Of a stretch of 17,937 nt of DNA, positions 1 through 7,057 are shown piece by piece. Location: NCBI GenBank assembly GCA_038200385.1, contig JBBPYA010000160.1, positions 1 through 17,937 on the forward strand, read 5' to 3'. The translations under genes and the position numbers were made by a program. The notes below the pieces were generated by a model. It was not told where the DNA came from and searched no databases. It worked only from the letters and a program-made list of their open reading frames with translations. The stretch is from JBBPYA01 sp038200385 (GTDB taxonomy: Bacteria > Actinomycetota > Actinomycetes > Mycobacteriales > Geodermatophilaceae). Positions within the stretch are counted from its first letter, which is position 1, and each line of letters opens with the position of its first letter.

Positions 1-402
1 GCGCAGGACCCGCAGCCGCTGGACTACCTCACCGACGCCGATCCGTGGGCGCTGGACCTGGCGATGTCCGTGGAGTGGAACGGCGACGTGGTCAGCCGGC
101 CGCCGTTCGGGTCGATGTACTGGACGCCGGGCCAGCAGCTGGCCCACCTCACGGTGAACGGCGCGAGCCTGCGCACCGGCGACCTGTACGCCTCCGGCAC
201 GGTGTCCGGACCGGACAAGGGCCAGCGCGGGTCCTTCCTCGAACTGTCCTGGGGCGGCGCCGAGCCGGTCGAGGTCGGCGGCAAGCAGCGGACGTTCCTC
301 GAGGACGGGGACACCGTGGCGATCCGGGCGACCGCTCCCGGGGCGGACGGGACGACGATCGGCTTCGGATCGGTCACCGGGACGGTGCTGCCGGCCTTCT
401 GA
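1..402 (+). CDS. fahA: Fumarylacetoacetase, C-terminal part (5' end outside window)
   Basis: This is the last 133 residues of a fumarylacetoacetate hydrolase, which splits fumarylacetoacetate into fumarate and acetoacetate at the end of tyrosine/homogentisate breakdown. The reading frame is open from base 1 and stops with TGA at 400-402. The segment SMYWTPGQQLAHLTVNG, followed by LRTGDLYASGTVSGP and a LELSWGG strand, matches the conserved C-terminal half of the eukaryote-type FAH fold. The protein ends in GTVLPAF, like the GKVLPAL end of the human enzyme. The catalytic and metal-binding residues of the N-terminal half lie outside the window and cannot be checked. It is convergent with larC, so the two are separate transcription units. 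The family call is secure; whether the whole enzyme is intact is unknown. Confidence 0.93.
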   Translation, partial: AQDPQPLDYLTDADPWALDLAMSVEWNGDVVSRPPFGSMYWTPGQQLAHLTVNGASLRTGDLYASGTVSGPDKGQRGSFLELSWGGAEPVEVGGKQRTFLEDGDTVAIRATAPGADGTTIGFGSVTGTVLPAF

Positions 403-403
403 A

Positions 404-427
404 GCGGCGCGAGCGATGCCGCGCCCG
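404..427. terminator. Possible bidirectional terminator hairpin between fahA and larC
   Basis: The 28-nt gap between two convergent stop codons contains a 6-bp GC stem (GGCGCG at 406-411 with CGCGCC at 420-425) and an 8-nt loop. There is no U-tract on either strand. The position fits a shared terminator but the stem is short and GC-rich DNA forms such stems by chance. Confidence 0.3.
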
Positions 428-430
428 CGC

Positions 431-1618
431 TCAGCGCGAGCCGGGCGGGTAGGCCCGGTGCGCGGCCGCGGTGGCCGCCCGCAGCACCTCCTTGAGCGGG
501 CGGTCCAGTTCCGCCGCAGCCCGGCGCACGTCGTCGAACTCGACGCTGACGTTGACGATCCGGCCGGCGTCGCGGGCGATCTTGACGCCGACCGGCTGCC
601 CGTCCACCCGCACGACCGCCTGCTCGCGGTCCAGGACGATCTTCTCGACCTGGCTCTGCCGGAGCCCGATCGTGGAGGTCCGGACAAACACCGTGCGGCG
701 GACGTCGTCGACGCGATCGGTCGCGCACAGGACGTGCAGGGTGTGCGCCGGGCGACCCTTCTTCATCAGGATCGGGCTCAGCCACGCATCCGACGCCCCG
801 GCACCGAGCAGGCTGTCCAAAACGTCCGGCCACAGTCGGGGGTCCAGGTCGTCCACGTTGGTCTCGAGCAGTACGGCGCCGCCGGGGGTGGCCGAGTCCA
901 CCGGCTCACCGACCACCAGACGCAGCACGTTCGGCACCTCGTCGAGGTCGCGGCTGCCGGCCCCGTTGCCGACCGCGGTGACGGTCATCGGCGGCATCGG
1001 GCCCCAGTCGGTCACGGTGGCGGCCAGCAGCGCCGCGCCGGTCGGCGTACACATCTCGAACGGCGCCGGACCCGACCACACCGGCGCCCCGGCCTCGCGC
1101 AGCAGGGCCAGCACCGCGGGTCCGGGGACCGGTATGAGCCCGTGCTCGCCCCGAACGATCCCGCTGCCCAGCGCCACCGTCCCCGCGCCCAACCGGCGGA
1201 TGCCCAGCGCGTGCAGCCCCGCACACACGCCGACAACGTCGGCGATCGCATCGAGGCCGCCAACCTCGTGGAAGTGCACCTGCTCGGGGCTGGTGCGGTG
1301 GGCATCGGCCTCGGCCCGGGCCAGCCGGGCGAACGCGTCCAGTGCCATCCGGCGTACCGCATCGGGCAGCTCGGCGGACTCGAGTTGGCCGCGGATGTTC
1401 GCCCAGGTCCGCGTCACGGTCGACCGGGGGGCGTTGACGTCCACCTTCGTGGCGGCGATCCCCTGCCGGGTCACCGCCGCCGCCGACAGCAGGATCGGCT
1501 CGACGGCCAGCGCGTCCACCGCCGACTGCATCGCCGCCAGCGGAGCCCCGGCCCCGGCCAGTGCCCCGAGCAGCATGTCCCCGCTCGCGCCGGCAGCGCA
1601 GTCCAGCCACCCGATCAT
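431..1618 (-). CDS. larC: Nickel-pincer cofactor biosynthesis protein LarC
   Basis: LarC is the CTP-dependent enzyme that inserts nickel into the pyridinium-dithiocarboxylate precursor to give the nickel-pincer nucleotide used by LarA-type racemases. The protein is 395 aa from ATG 1618. It opens with the family signature IGWLDCAAGASGDMLLGAL, then has VHFHEVGGLDAIADVVG and a CTPTGAALLA segment in the middle, and the C-terminal domain begins around LLETNVDDLDP with ILMKKGRPAHTL. Both LarC1 and LarC2 halves are in one frame, unlike Lactobacillus plantarum, where they are joined by ribosomal frameshifting. I chose ATG 1618 because homologues start at this motif and it lies 4 nt after the larB stop. 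GTG 1642 is in frame but would overlap larB. larB-larC form an operon. No larE or larA is visible in the window. Confidence 0.92.
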   Translation of the reverse strand: MIGWLDCAAGASGDMLLGALAGAGAPLAAMQSAVDALAVEPILLSAAAVTRQGIAATKVDVNAPRSTVTRTWANIRGQLESAELPDAVRRMALDAFARLARAEADAHRTSPEQVHFHEVGGLDAIADVVGVCAGLHALGIRRLGAGTVALGSGIVRGEHGLIPVPGPAVLALLREAGAPVWSGPAPFEMCTPTGAALLAATVTDWGPMPPMTVTAVGNGAGSRDLDEVPNVLRLVVGEPVDSATPGGAVLLETNVDDLDPRLWPDVLDSLLGAGASDAWLSPILMKKGRPAHTLHVLCATDRVDDVRRTVFVRTSTIGLRQSQVEKIVLDREQAVVRVDGQPVGVKIARDAGRIVNVSVEFDDVRRAAAELDRPLKEVLRAATAAAHRAYPPGSR

Positions 1619-1622
1619 CGGC

Positions 1623-2321
1623 TCAGCCTGCCAGTCCGGCACCGGTCCGGCGGGCCACCCGGGCCGCGAACACCCCGGCGCCGAAGCCGTTGTCGATGTT
1701 GCACACGACCACGCCGGGGGCGCAGGAGTTCAGCATCGTGAGGAGGGCGGCGACCCCGCCGAAGCTGGCGCCGTACCCGACCGAGGTCGGGACCGCGACC
1801 AGAGGGACGCCGGTCAACCCGCCGACCGCGCTGGGCAGCGCGCCGTCCATGCCGGCGACGACGACCAGGCAGTCCGCCGAGTCCAGCACCTCCCGCACCG
1901 CCAGCAGCCGATGGATCCCGGCCACACCGACGTCGCTGACCCGCGTCACTCCGGCCCCGAAGACCCGGGCGGTGAGGGCGGCCTCGGCGGCCACCGCGGC
2001 GTCCGAGGTCCCGGCGCTGACCACACAAACCTCCCCGACCGGAGCCGGCAGCCCGCCTACGGCGACCGCGCGTGCCTCCGGGTCCACCGTGCAGTCGGGG
2101 AAGTCGGTCCGGACGGCGGCCAACTGCGGCGGGGACAGCCTGGTCACCAACACCGGATGGTCGGGGTTGGCCCGGCGGAGCACCGTGACCAGGGCCAGTA
2201 CCTGCTCGACGGTCTTGCCCGCGCCGTAGACCACCTCCGCGTCACCGGTGCGCGCGACCCGGCCGGTGTCCGCCCGCGCGAAGCCGAGATCGACGAACTG
2301 GGCGTCGGCGGCGTCGTCCAC
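1623..2321 (-). CDS. larB: Nickel-pincer cofactor biosynthesis protein LarB (NaAD carboxylase/hydrolase)
   Basis: LarB carboxylates the pyridinium ring of nicotinic acid adenine dinucleotide and hydrolyses it, the first step of nickel-pincer cofactor synthesis. The protein is 232 aa from GTG 2321. It begins with a FVDLGFARADTGR block followed by EVVYGAGKTVEQVLAL. It then has the PurE-like (AIR carboxylase) domain: VVSAGTSDAAVAAEAALTAR, VSDVGVAGIHRLL, VVAGMDGALPSAVGGL, and PTSVGYGASFGG near the C-terminus. The start is the weakest part: GTG 2321 gives the usual family length, but no clear ribosome binding site precedes it. Its TGA sits 4 nt before larC, so the two should be co-transcribed and coupled. 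It is divergent from pheA across a region with a long inverted repeat. Confidence 0.9.
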   Translation of the reverse strand: MDDAADAQFVDLGFARADTGRVARTGDAEVVYGAGKTVEQVLALVTVLRRANPDHPVLVTRLSPPQLAAVRTDFPDCTVDPEARAVAVGGLPAPVGEVCVVSAGTSDAAVAAEAALTARVFGAGVTRVSDVGVAGIHRLLAVREVLDSADCLVVVAGMDGALPSAVGGLTGVPLVAVPTSVGYGASFGGVAALLTMLNSCAPGVVVCNIDNGFGAGVFAARVARRTGAGLAG

Positions 2322-2380
2322 CCGGTCACTGTGGCCGACGGTGCATCCGTACCCGACGGCGGGGCGACACAGGGGCCGGC

Positions 2381-2427
2381 CAACGGATGCGGATCCGGTC
2401 CCGGGCGAACCGGATCCGTATCCGTTG
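2381..2427. repeat. 19-bp near-perfect inverted repeat in the larB/pheA divergent region
   Basis: The left arm, CAACGGATGCGGATCCGGT (2381-2399), and the right arm, ACCGGATCCGTATCCGTTG (2409-2427), are complementary over 19 positions. The single exception, G2389 against T2419, becomes a G-U pair in plus-strand RNA. The loop is CCCGGGCGA (9 nt). Each arm contains a further direct repeat of CGGAT. It lies 60 nt upstream of larB GTG and 54 nt upstream of pheA ATG. It could be an operator, a 5' RNA stem, or a copy of a dispersed palindromic element. There is no U-tract, so a simple terminator is unlikely. Confidence 0.85.
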
Positions 2428-2468
2428 CAGGCACTTCCCGCCACCCGGGGCCCGGTCGCAGCCGTCAC

Positions 2469-2474
2469 TAGGCT
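2469..2474 (+). promoter_or_regulatory. Putative -10 box for a leaderless pheA transcript
   Basis: TAGGCT matches the actinobacterial TANNNT -10 consensus and ends 6 nt before the pheA ATG, so transcription would begin at or next to the start codon. No purine-rich ribosome binding site precedes the ATG. No -35 element is evident at the usual distance. Confidence 0.55.
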
Positions 2475-2480
2475 GGCCCG

Positions 2481-3419
2481 ATGCCCGGCGTACCCCCGAC
2501 CCGCTTCGCCTACCTCGGGCCGGAGGGCACGTTCGCCGAGATGGCGCTGCGCACCCTGCCGGCCGCGGCCAGGGGCGTGCTGCTGCCGCAGGCCACGATC
2601 GCGGCGGCCATCGACGCCGTCCGCGGCGGCGAGGCCGACGCGGCCGTCGTCCCGCTGGAGAACTCGGTGGAGGGTTCGGTCCCGGCCACCGTGGACGAGT
2701 TGGCCTCCGGAGAACCGTTGGTGATCACCCGCGAGATCCTGCTGCCGGTCGCCTTCGCGCTGCTGGTGCGCCCGGGTACGCGCGGGGAAGACATCCGGAC
2801 GGTGGCCACCCATCCGCACGCCGAGGCGCAGTGCCGGCGCTGGCTGCGCGAGCAGCTCCCGGCTGCGGACGTCATGCTGACCAGTTCGACGGCGCAGGCC
2901 GCCGCGGGGGTGGCCCAGCGGACGTACGACGCCGCGGTGGCCGCGCCGGTCGCTGCTCAGCGCTACCGGCTGACAGCACTGTCCGCCGGGATCGCCGACA
3001 ATCCCGACGCGGTGACCCGCTTCGTGCTGGTGTCCAGGCCGGGACCACCGCCGGAGCCGACCGGGCTGGACAAGACGTCGCTGGTGGCTTTCATCGCCGA
3101 CGACCACACCGGCGCGCTGCTGGAGGTGCTGACCGAGTTCGCGGTCCGCGGGGTGAACCTGAGCCGGATCGAGTCCCGCCCGACCAAGGACCGGATGGGC
3201 CGCTACAGCTTCACGCTGGACTGCGAGGGTCACCTGCTCGACGCCCGCGTCGGGCAGGCATTGCTCGCGCTACGCCGGATCTGCGCCGACGTGCGCTACC
3301 TCGGCTCCTATCCGCGCGCGGATGGCACGCCGATGAAAGCGGTTCCTGACAAGGCCTCCGATGCCGCGTTCGCCGACGCCGAGGCGTGGCTGGTCCGGCT
3401 CCGGGAGGGACGGGCCTGA
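2481..3419 (+). CDS. pheA: Prephenate dehydratase
   Basis: PheA converts prephenate to phenylpyruvate, the committed step of phenylalanine synthesis, and is normally feedback-inhibited by phenylalanine. The protein is 312 aa. The catalytic domain begins with RFAYLGPEGTFAEMAL, has VVPLENSVEGSV around residues 55-65, and carries the conserved T-R-F triad at residues 179-181 (DAVTRFVLV). The regulatory ACT domain follows from about residue 195, with GALLEVLTEFAVRGVNLSRI and the ESRP motif that binds phenylalanine. It is the monofunctional actinobacterial type, with no chorismate mutase fused. ATG 2481 is the first start and has a -10-like TAGGCT 6 nt upstream, so a leaderless mRNA is likely. It is convergent with the GroES-like gene, separated by 33 nt. 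Confidence 0.96.
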   Translation: MPGVPPTRFAYLGPEGTFAEMALRTLPAAARGVLLPQATIAAAIDAVRGGEADAAVVPLENSVEGSVPATVDELASGEPLVITREILLPVAFALLVRPGTRGEDIRTVATHPHAEAQCRRWLREQLPAADVMLTSSTAQAAAGVAQRTYDAAVAAPVAAQRYRLTALSAGIADNPDAVTRFVLVSRPGPPPEPTGLDKTSLVAFIADDHTGALLEVLTEFAVRGVNLSRIESRPTKDRMGRYSFTLDCEGHLLDARVGQALLALRRICADVRYLGSYPRADGTPMKAVPDKASDAAFADAEAWLVRLREGRA

Positions 3420-3452
3420 CCGGTCCGCAATCGGCGTACGGTCAGTCGGCCG

Positions 3453-3773
3453 TCACAGGTACAGGCCGGTCGACTCCTCGATCCTGGGAGCCGCGACCGC
3501 GTGGATGTCCCGTTCGCGCAGGATCAGGTACTCCTCGCCGGAGACCTCGACCTCGTGCTGGTCGTCCGGGCTGAAGAGCACCTGGTCGCCGACTTTGACC
3601 GCGCGGACGTGGTTGCCGATGGCCATCACCTCGCCCCAGAACAGCCGCTTGGCGACCTGGGCGGTGGCCGGGATGAGGATCCCGCCGCTGGAGCGCCGCT
3701 CCCCCTCCTCGCGGGGCATCCGGGCCAGTACCCGGTCGTGCAGCATCTTCATCGGAAGCTTGTCGCCCACCAC
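3453..3773 (-). CDS. GroES-family co-chaperonin, orphan copy
   Basis: This is a small Cpn10-fold protein of 106 aa. KMLHDRVLARMPREEGERR, then SSGGILIPATAQ (the mobile-loop region that touches GroEL), and VKVGDQVLFSPDDQHEVEV followed by EYLILRERDIHAV are typical GroES strands. The C-terminus, ESTGLYL, is characteristic of a divergent GroES subfamily I recall from actinobacteria that is not next to groEL. No groEL lies in this window. The start may be GTG 3773 or the adjacent GTG 3770; the latter is 7 nt downstream of TAGCGT, the spacing seen at other leaderless starts here. It lies 14 nt downstream of the metallopeptidase gene and is probably its operon partner. Whether it works with GroEL or has taken another role cannot be seen from sequence. 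Confidence 0.88.
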   Translation of the reverse strand: MVGDKLPMKMLHDRVLARMPREEGERRSSGGILIPATAQVAKRLFWGEVMAIGNHVRAVKVGDQVLFSPDDQHEVEVSGEEYLILRERDIHAVAAPRIEESTGLYL

Positions 3774-3787
3774 CTCGACGCTACTCG

Positions 3788-4135
3788 TCAGGCCCAGCCC
3801 AGGTCGTGCAGTCGGGCGTCGTCGATGCCGAAGTGGTGCGCGATCTCGTGGACGACGGTGACGGCGATCTCCTCGACCACGTCCTGCTCGGTGTCGCAGA
3901 AGTCCAACAGCGCACGCCGGTAGATGACGATCCGGTCCGGGAGTTGACCCCCGTAGTCCCAGCCGCGATCGGTCAGCGCGATCCCCTCGTACATGCCAAG
4001 CAAGGAAGGTTCCTCGTCGTTGCGGTCCTCGACCAGGACGACGACGTTGTCCATCAGCCGGGTCAGTTCCGCCGGCACCTCGTCCAGCGCGTCAGAGACC
4101 AGCTCCTCGAAGCGGGTCCTCGACATCCCGATCAC
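3788..4135 (-). CDS. Zincin-like metallopeptidase family protein
   Basis: This is a 115-aa protein of the small zincin-like family (Pfam Zincin_1, formerly DUF1025). The zinc-binding motif H-E-I-A-H-H-F-G-I-D (HExxH) lies near the C-terminus, inside VTVVHEIAHHFGIDDARLHDLGW. The N-terminal part FEELVSDALDEVPAEL and the central DNVVVLVED and LPDRIVIYRR segments also match the family. The family is conserved in actinobacteria but its substrate is not established. The start is GTG 4135 or ATG 4126; homologues begin close to MSRTRFEEL, so ATG 4126 is plausible. It lies between guaB1 (70 nt upstream) and the GroES-like gene (14 nt downstream), all on the minus strand. Confidence 0.9.
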   Translation of the reverse strand: MIGMSRTRFEELVSDALDEVPAELTRLMDNVVVLVEDRNDEEPSLLGMYEGIALTDRGWDYGGQLPDRIVIYRRALLDFCDTEQDVVEEIAVTVVHEIAHHFGIDDARLHDLGWA

Positions 4136-4205
4136 CGCGTCATTCGAACACGCTCACCGCGCCGTGGACCGGTCCTCGCCTTCCGCACCGCGGTCGGGTA
4201 GGCGC

Positions 4206-5639
4206 TCACCAGTTGGTCGGGAGCGGACGACCCTCCTCGTAGCCGGCGCTGCTCTGCAGGCCGAGGACGGCCCGCTCGTGGAACTGCTCGAGGTCACCTG
4301 CGCCGGCGTACGTGCAGGAACTGCGCACCCCGGCGACGATCTGGTCGAGCAGGTCCTCCACTCCCGGGCGCTCAGGATCGAGGAACATCCGGGCCGCACT
4401 GATGCCCTCCTCGAACAACCCACTGCGGGCCCGCTCGAAACCGCTGGACTCCCGGGTGCGCTGGCGGACCGCACGCGCGGAGGCCATCCCGAAGCTCTCC
4501 TTGTACTGCCGGCCGGTGCCGTCGCTGTGCATGTCCCCGGCCGACTCGTACGTGCCGGCGAACCAGGACCCGACCATCACACTGGCGGCTCCGGCGGCCA
4601 GCGCGAGCGCGACATCGCGCGGGTACCGCACCCCCCCGTCGGCCCAGATGTGCCGCCCCAGCTCGCGGGCGGCGGCGGCGCATTCCAGCACGGCGGAGAA
4701 CTGTGGTCGCCCGACGCCGGTCATCATGCGGGTCGTGCACATTGCCCCCGGGCCGACGCCGACCTTGACGATGTCCGCACCAGCCTCGATGAGGTCGCGG
4801 GTGCCGTCGGCCGTCACGACGTTTCCGGCCACGATCGGTACGCCGGAGGCCAGCGAGCGCACCGCGCGCACCGCGTCGAGCATCCGGTCCTGGTGTCCGT
4901 GCGCGGTGTCCACGACGATCGTGTCGATGCCGCAGCCGAGCAGCGCGGTTGCCTTGGCCGCGACATCGCCGTTGATCCCCAGCGCGGCACCGACCAGCAG
5001 CTTGCCCTGCCCGTCGACGGCCGGCTCGTACAGCGTCGAGCGCAGCGCCGAGCGACGGGTCATCATGCCGACCAGCTGACCGGCCTGGACGACGGGTGCG
5101 GCGTGCAGCCGGGCGTCGGCCAGGACGGCGAAGATCTTCGGCAGGTCGGTGCCGGCCTCCACGCAGAGCGGGTCGGGCGTCATCACCTCGTGCAGCTGGG
5201 TGAACCGGTCGTGCCCGACGGTGTCGTGCTCGGTAACGATGCCGCGGACCCGCTCGCCGTCGGTGACGACAACGGCCCCGTGGGCCCGCTTCGTGATCAG
5301 CGACATCGCCTCGCCAAGGGTGGCGCTGGGCGGCAGCGTGATCGCGGTGTCGTACACCGGGTGCCGGTCCTTGACCCAGCGGACCACCTTCCCGACCACG
5401 TCGGCCGGGATGTCCTGCGGGATGATCGCGATGCCACCCCGGCGGGCCAGCGTCTCGGCCATCCGCCGGCCCGAGATCGCGGTCATGTTCGCGGCGACCA
5501 CCGGAATCGTCGTACCGACACCGTCGGAGGTCCGCAGGTCGACCGCCAGTCGGGAGCCGACCGCGGACCGCGCGGGGACCATGAACACGTCGGAGTACGT
5601 CAGGTCGTACGGCGGCCGCACGCCGTCGAGGAACTTCAT
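4206..5639 (-). CDS. guaB1: GuaB1-type GMP reductase (IMP dehydrogenase-related, with CBS pair)
   Basis: This is a 477-aa TIM-barrel protein of the IMPDH/GMPR superfamily. The barrel starts with FLDGVRPPYDLTYSDVFMVP. Two CBS domains are inserted at about residues 95-215 (GIVTEHD, MTPDPLCVEAGTDL, VGMMTRR). The catalytic loop GVGPGAMCTTRMMTGVG places the nucleophile at Cys301. The later segment YKESFGMASARA resembles the GMP reductase form YKxFYGMSS rather than the IMPDH form YKSYRGMGS. The actinobacterial GuaB1 subgroup has been shown in mycobacteria to be a GMP reductase controlled through its CBS domains, so NADPH-dependent conversion of GMP to IMP is the likely role; this is family knowledge, not proved here. 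ATG 5639 has AGGGAGG 9 nt upstream and matches the family start. It is divergent from serS. Confidence 0.9.
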   Translation of the reverse strand: MKFLDGVRPPYDLTYSDVFMVPARSAVGSRLAVDLRTSDGVGTTIPVVAANMTAISGRRMAETLARRGGIAIIPQDIPADVVGKVVRWVKDRHPVYDTAITLPPSATLGEAMSLITKRAHGAVVVTDGERVRGIVTEHDTVGHDRFTQLHEVMTPDPLCVEAGTDLPKIFAVLADARLHAAPVVQAGQLVGMMTRRSALRSTLYEPAVDGQGKLLVGAALGINGDVAAKATALLGCGIDTIVVDTAHGHQDRMLDAVRAVRSLASGVPIVAGNVVTADGTRDLIEAGADIVKVGVGPGAMCTTRMMTGVGRPQFSAVLECAAAARELGRHIWADGGVRYPRDVALALAAGAASVMVGSWFAGTYESAGDMHSDGTGRQYKESFGMASARAVRQRTRESSGFERARSGLFEEGISAARMFLDPERPGVEDLLDQIVAGVRSSCTYAGAGDLEQFHERAVLGLQSSAGYEEGRPLPTNW

Positions 5640-5648
5640 GCCGCCCAT

Positions 5649-5655
5649 CCTCCCT
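5649..5655 (-). promoter_or_regulatory. Shine-Dalgarno site that decides the guaB1 start
   Basis: On the minus strand AGGGAGG ends 9 nt before ATG 5639. A second in-frame ATG at 5648 directly abuts the site and is too close to use, which supports ATG 5639. Confidence 0.7.
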
Positions 5656-5769
5656 GCTCCACCCACACCCGCGCCCGCCATGTGGTTGCCAGCACGGGCG
5701 AAACGGGCGTTCTGCACCACCACGCCAGGGGCCGGGTGGAGCTAGGAGGGTCGGACCCGGTGCCGCCGG

Positions 5770-5775
5770 TAGCCT
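5770..5775 (+). promoter_or_regulatory. Putative -10 box for a leaderless serS transcript
   Basis: TAGCCT (TANNNT) ends 7 nt before the GTG start at 5783. This is the same architecture as at pheA and the class V aminotransferase. No ribosome binding site fits between the box and the start codon. Confidence 0.55.
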
Positions 5776-5782
5776 TGACGAG

Positions 5783-7057
5783 GTGATCGATCTCCGGCTG
5801 GTACGCGAGGACGCCGAACGCGTCCGGGCCAGCCAGGCCGCCCGCGGCGAGGACCCGGCAACGGTGGACGGCCTGCTCGCCGCCGACGACCGCCGGCGGG
5901 CCGCGGTCGGCCGGGCCGACACGCTCCGGGGGGAGCAGAAGGCGCTCGGCCGGCAGGTCGGGGCCGCCCCGGCCGACGAGCGGACGGGCCTCCTGGCGCG
6001 GGGCAAGGCGCTGGCCGCCGAGGTCCGCAGCGCCGAGGCCGCCCAGTCCGCCGCGGAGGCCGACCTGCGCACCGCCCACTTGGCGGTTCCGAACGTGGTC
6101 GAGGACGGCGTACCGGCCGGCGGCGAGGACGACTACGGCGTGCTCAAACACGTGGGCACCCCGCGGGAGTTCGACTTCGCCCCACGCGACCACCTCGAAC
6201 TCGGGCAGCTGCTCGGAGCGCTGGACATGGATCGCGGCGCGAAGGTGTCCGGGGCCCGGTTCTACTTCCTGACCGGGATCGGAGCGCTGCTGCAGCTGGC
6301 CCTGCTCAACATGGCCGTCGCCCAGGCGGTGGAGGCGGGCTTCACCGTCGCGATCACCCCGAGCCTGGTGCGGTCGGACGTGATGGCCGGCACCGGGTTC
6401 CTCGGCGCTCACGCGGCGGAAATCTACCGGCTCGAGGCCGACGACCTGTACCTCGTCGGTACGTCGGAGGTGGCCCTGGCCGGCCTGCACATGGACGAGA
6501 TCCTGGACCTGTCCGCCGGGCCGCTGCGGTACGCCGGGTGGTCCTCCTGCTACCGGCGCGAGGCGGGCTCGCACGGCAAGGACACTCGGGGGATCATCCG
6601 GGTCCACCAGTTCGACAAGGTGGAGATGTTCTCCTACTGCGAGCCGGCAGCGGCCGTCGAGGAACACGCCCGGATGCTCGCCTGGGAGGAGCAGATGCTC
6701 GCCAAGGTCGAGCTTCCCTACCGCGTCATCGACACCGCGGCCGGCGACCTCGGTTCCAGCGCCGCCCGCAAGTACGACTGCGAGGCGTGGATCCCGACCC
6801 AGGGCCGCTACCGGGAGCTCACGAGCACGTCGAACTGCACGACGTTCCAGGCCCGGCGGCTGAACATCCGCTACCGGGACACCGACGGCCGCCCGCAGAC
6901 GGCAGCCACGCTGAACGGCACCCTCGCGACGACCCGCTGGCTGGTCGCCATCCTGGAGAACCACCAGCGCCCCGACGGGGCGGTCGCGGTACCGGCCGCC
7001 CTCCGCCCGTTCCTCGGCGGCCGTGACCTGCTCAGCCCCGGCACCGCCCGCACGTGA
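5783..7057 (+). CDS. serS: Seryl-tRNA synthetase
   Basis: This class II aminoacyl-tRNA synthetase charges tRNA-Ser (and tRNA-Sec where present) with serine. The protein is 424 aa, the usual length. The N-terminal arm (about residues 1-105), rich in Ala, Glu and Arg, is the antiparallel coiled coil that holds the tRNA long variable arm. The catalytic core has LVGTSEVALAGLH, motif 2 CYRREAGSHGKDTRGIIRVHQ, and the serine/ATP site RELTSTSNCTTFQARRLNIR. Motif 3, LNGTLATTRWLVAILENHQ, includes the final arginine. The start is GTG 5783, giving MIDLRLVRED, the normal family N-terminus. The stop overlaps the next gene in GTGA, so serS and the two HAD genes should form one operon. Confidence 0.97.
   Translation: MIDLRLVREDAERVRASQAARGEDPATVDGLLAADDRRRAAVGRADTLRGEQKALGRQVGAAPADERTGLLARGKALAAEVRSAEAAQSAAEADLRTAHLAVPNVVEDGVPAGGEDDYGVLKHVGTPREFDFAPRDHLELGQLLGALDMDRGAKVSGARFYFLTGIGALLQLALLNMAVAQAVEAGFTVAITPSLVRSDVMAGTGFLGAHAAEIYRLEADDLYLVGTSEVALAGLHMDEILDLSAGPLRYAGWSSCYRREAGSHGKDTRGIIRVHQFDKVEMFSYCEPAAAVEEHARMLAWEEQMLAKVELPYRVIDTAAGDLGSSAARKYDCEAWIPTQGRYRELTSTSNCTTFQARRLNIRYRDTDGRPQTAATLNGTLATTRWLVAILENHQRPDGAVAVPAALRPFLGGRDLLSPGTART

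Noticed and set aside
416..1741. Long open frames on the plus strand opposite larC and larB
   Set aside because: They are Arg/Pro/His-rich products of high-GC antisense frames with no family similarity, while the minus strand holds clear LarC and LarB motifs.
3420..3452. Possible terminator in the pheA/groES-like convergent gap
   Set aside because: I could not find a stem longer than a few base pairs and there is no T-tract.
3993..5786. 597-codon plus-strand open frame opposite guaB1 and the metallopeptidase
   Set aside because: It is a mirror frame of guaB1 with biased composition (His, Asp, Gly, Arg) and no recognisable domain. The minus-strand protein has catalytic motifs and a ribosome binding site.
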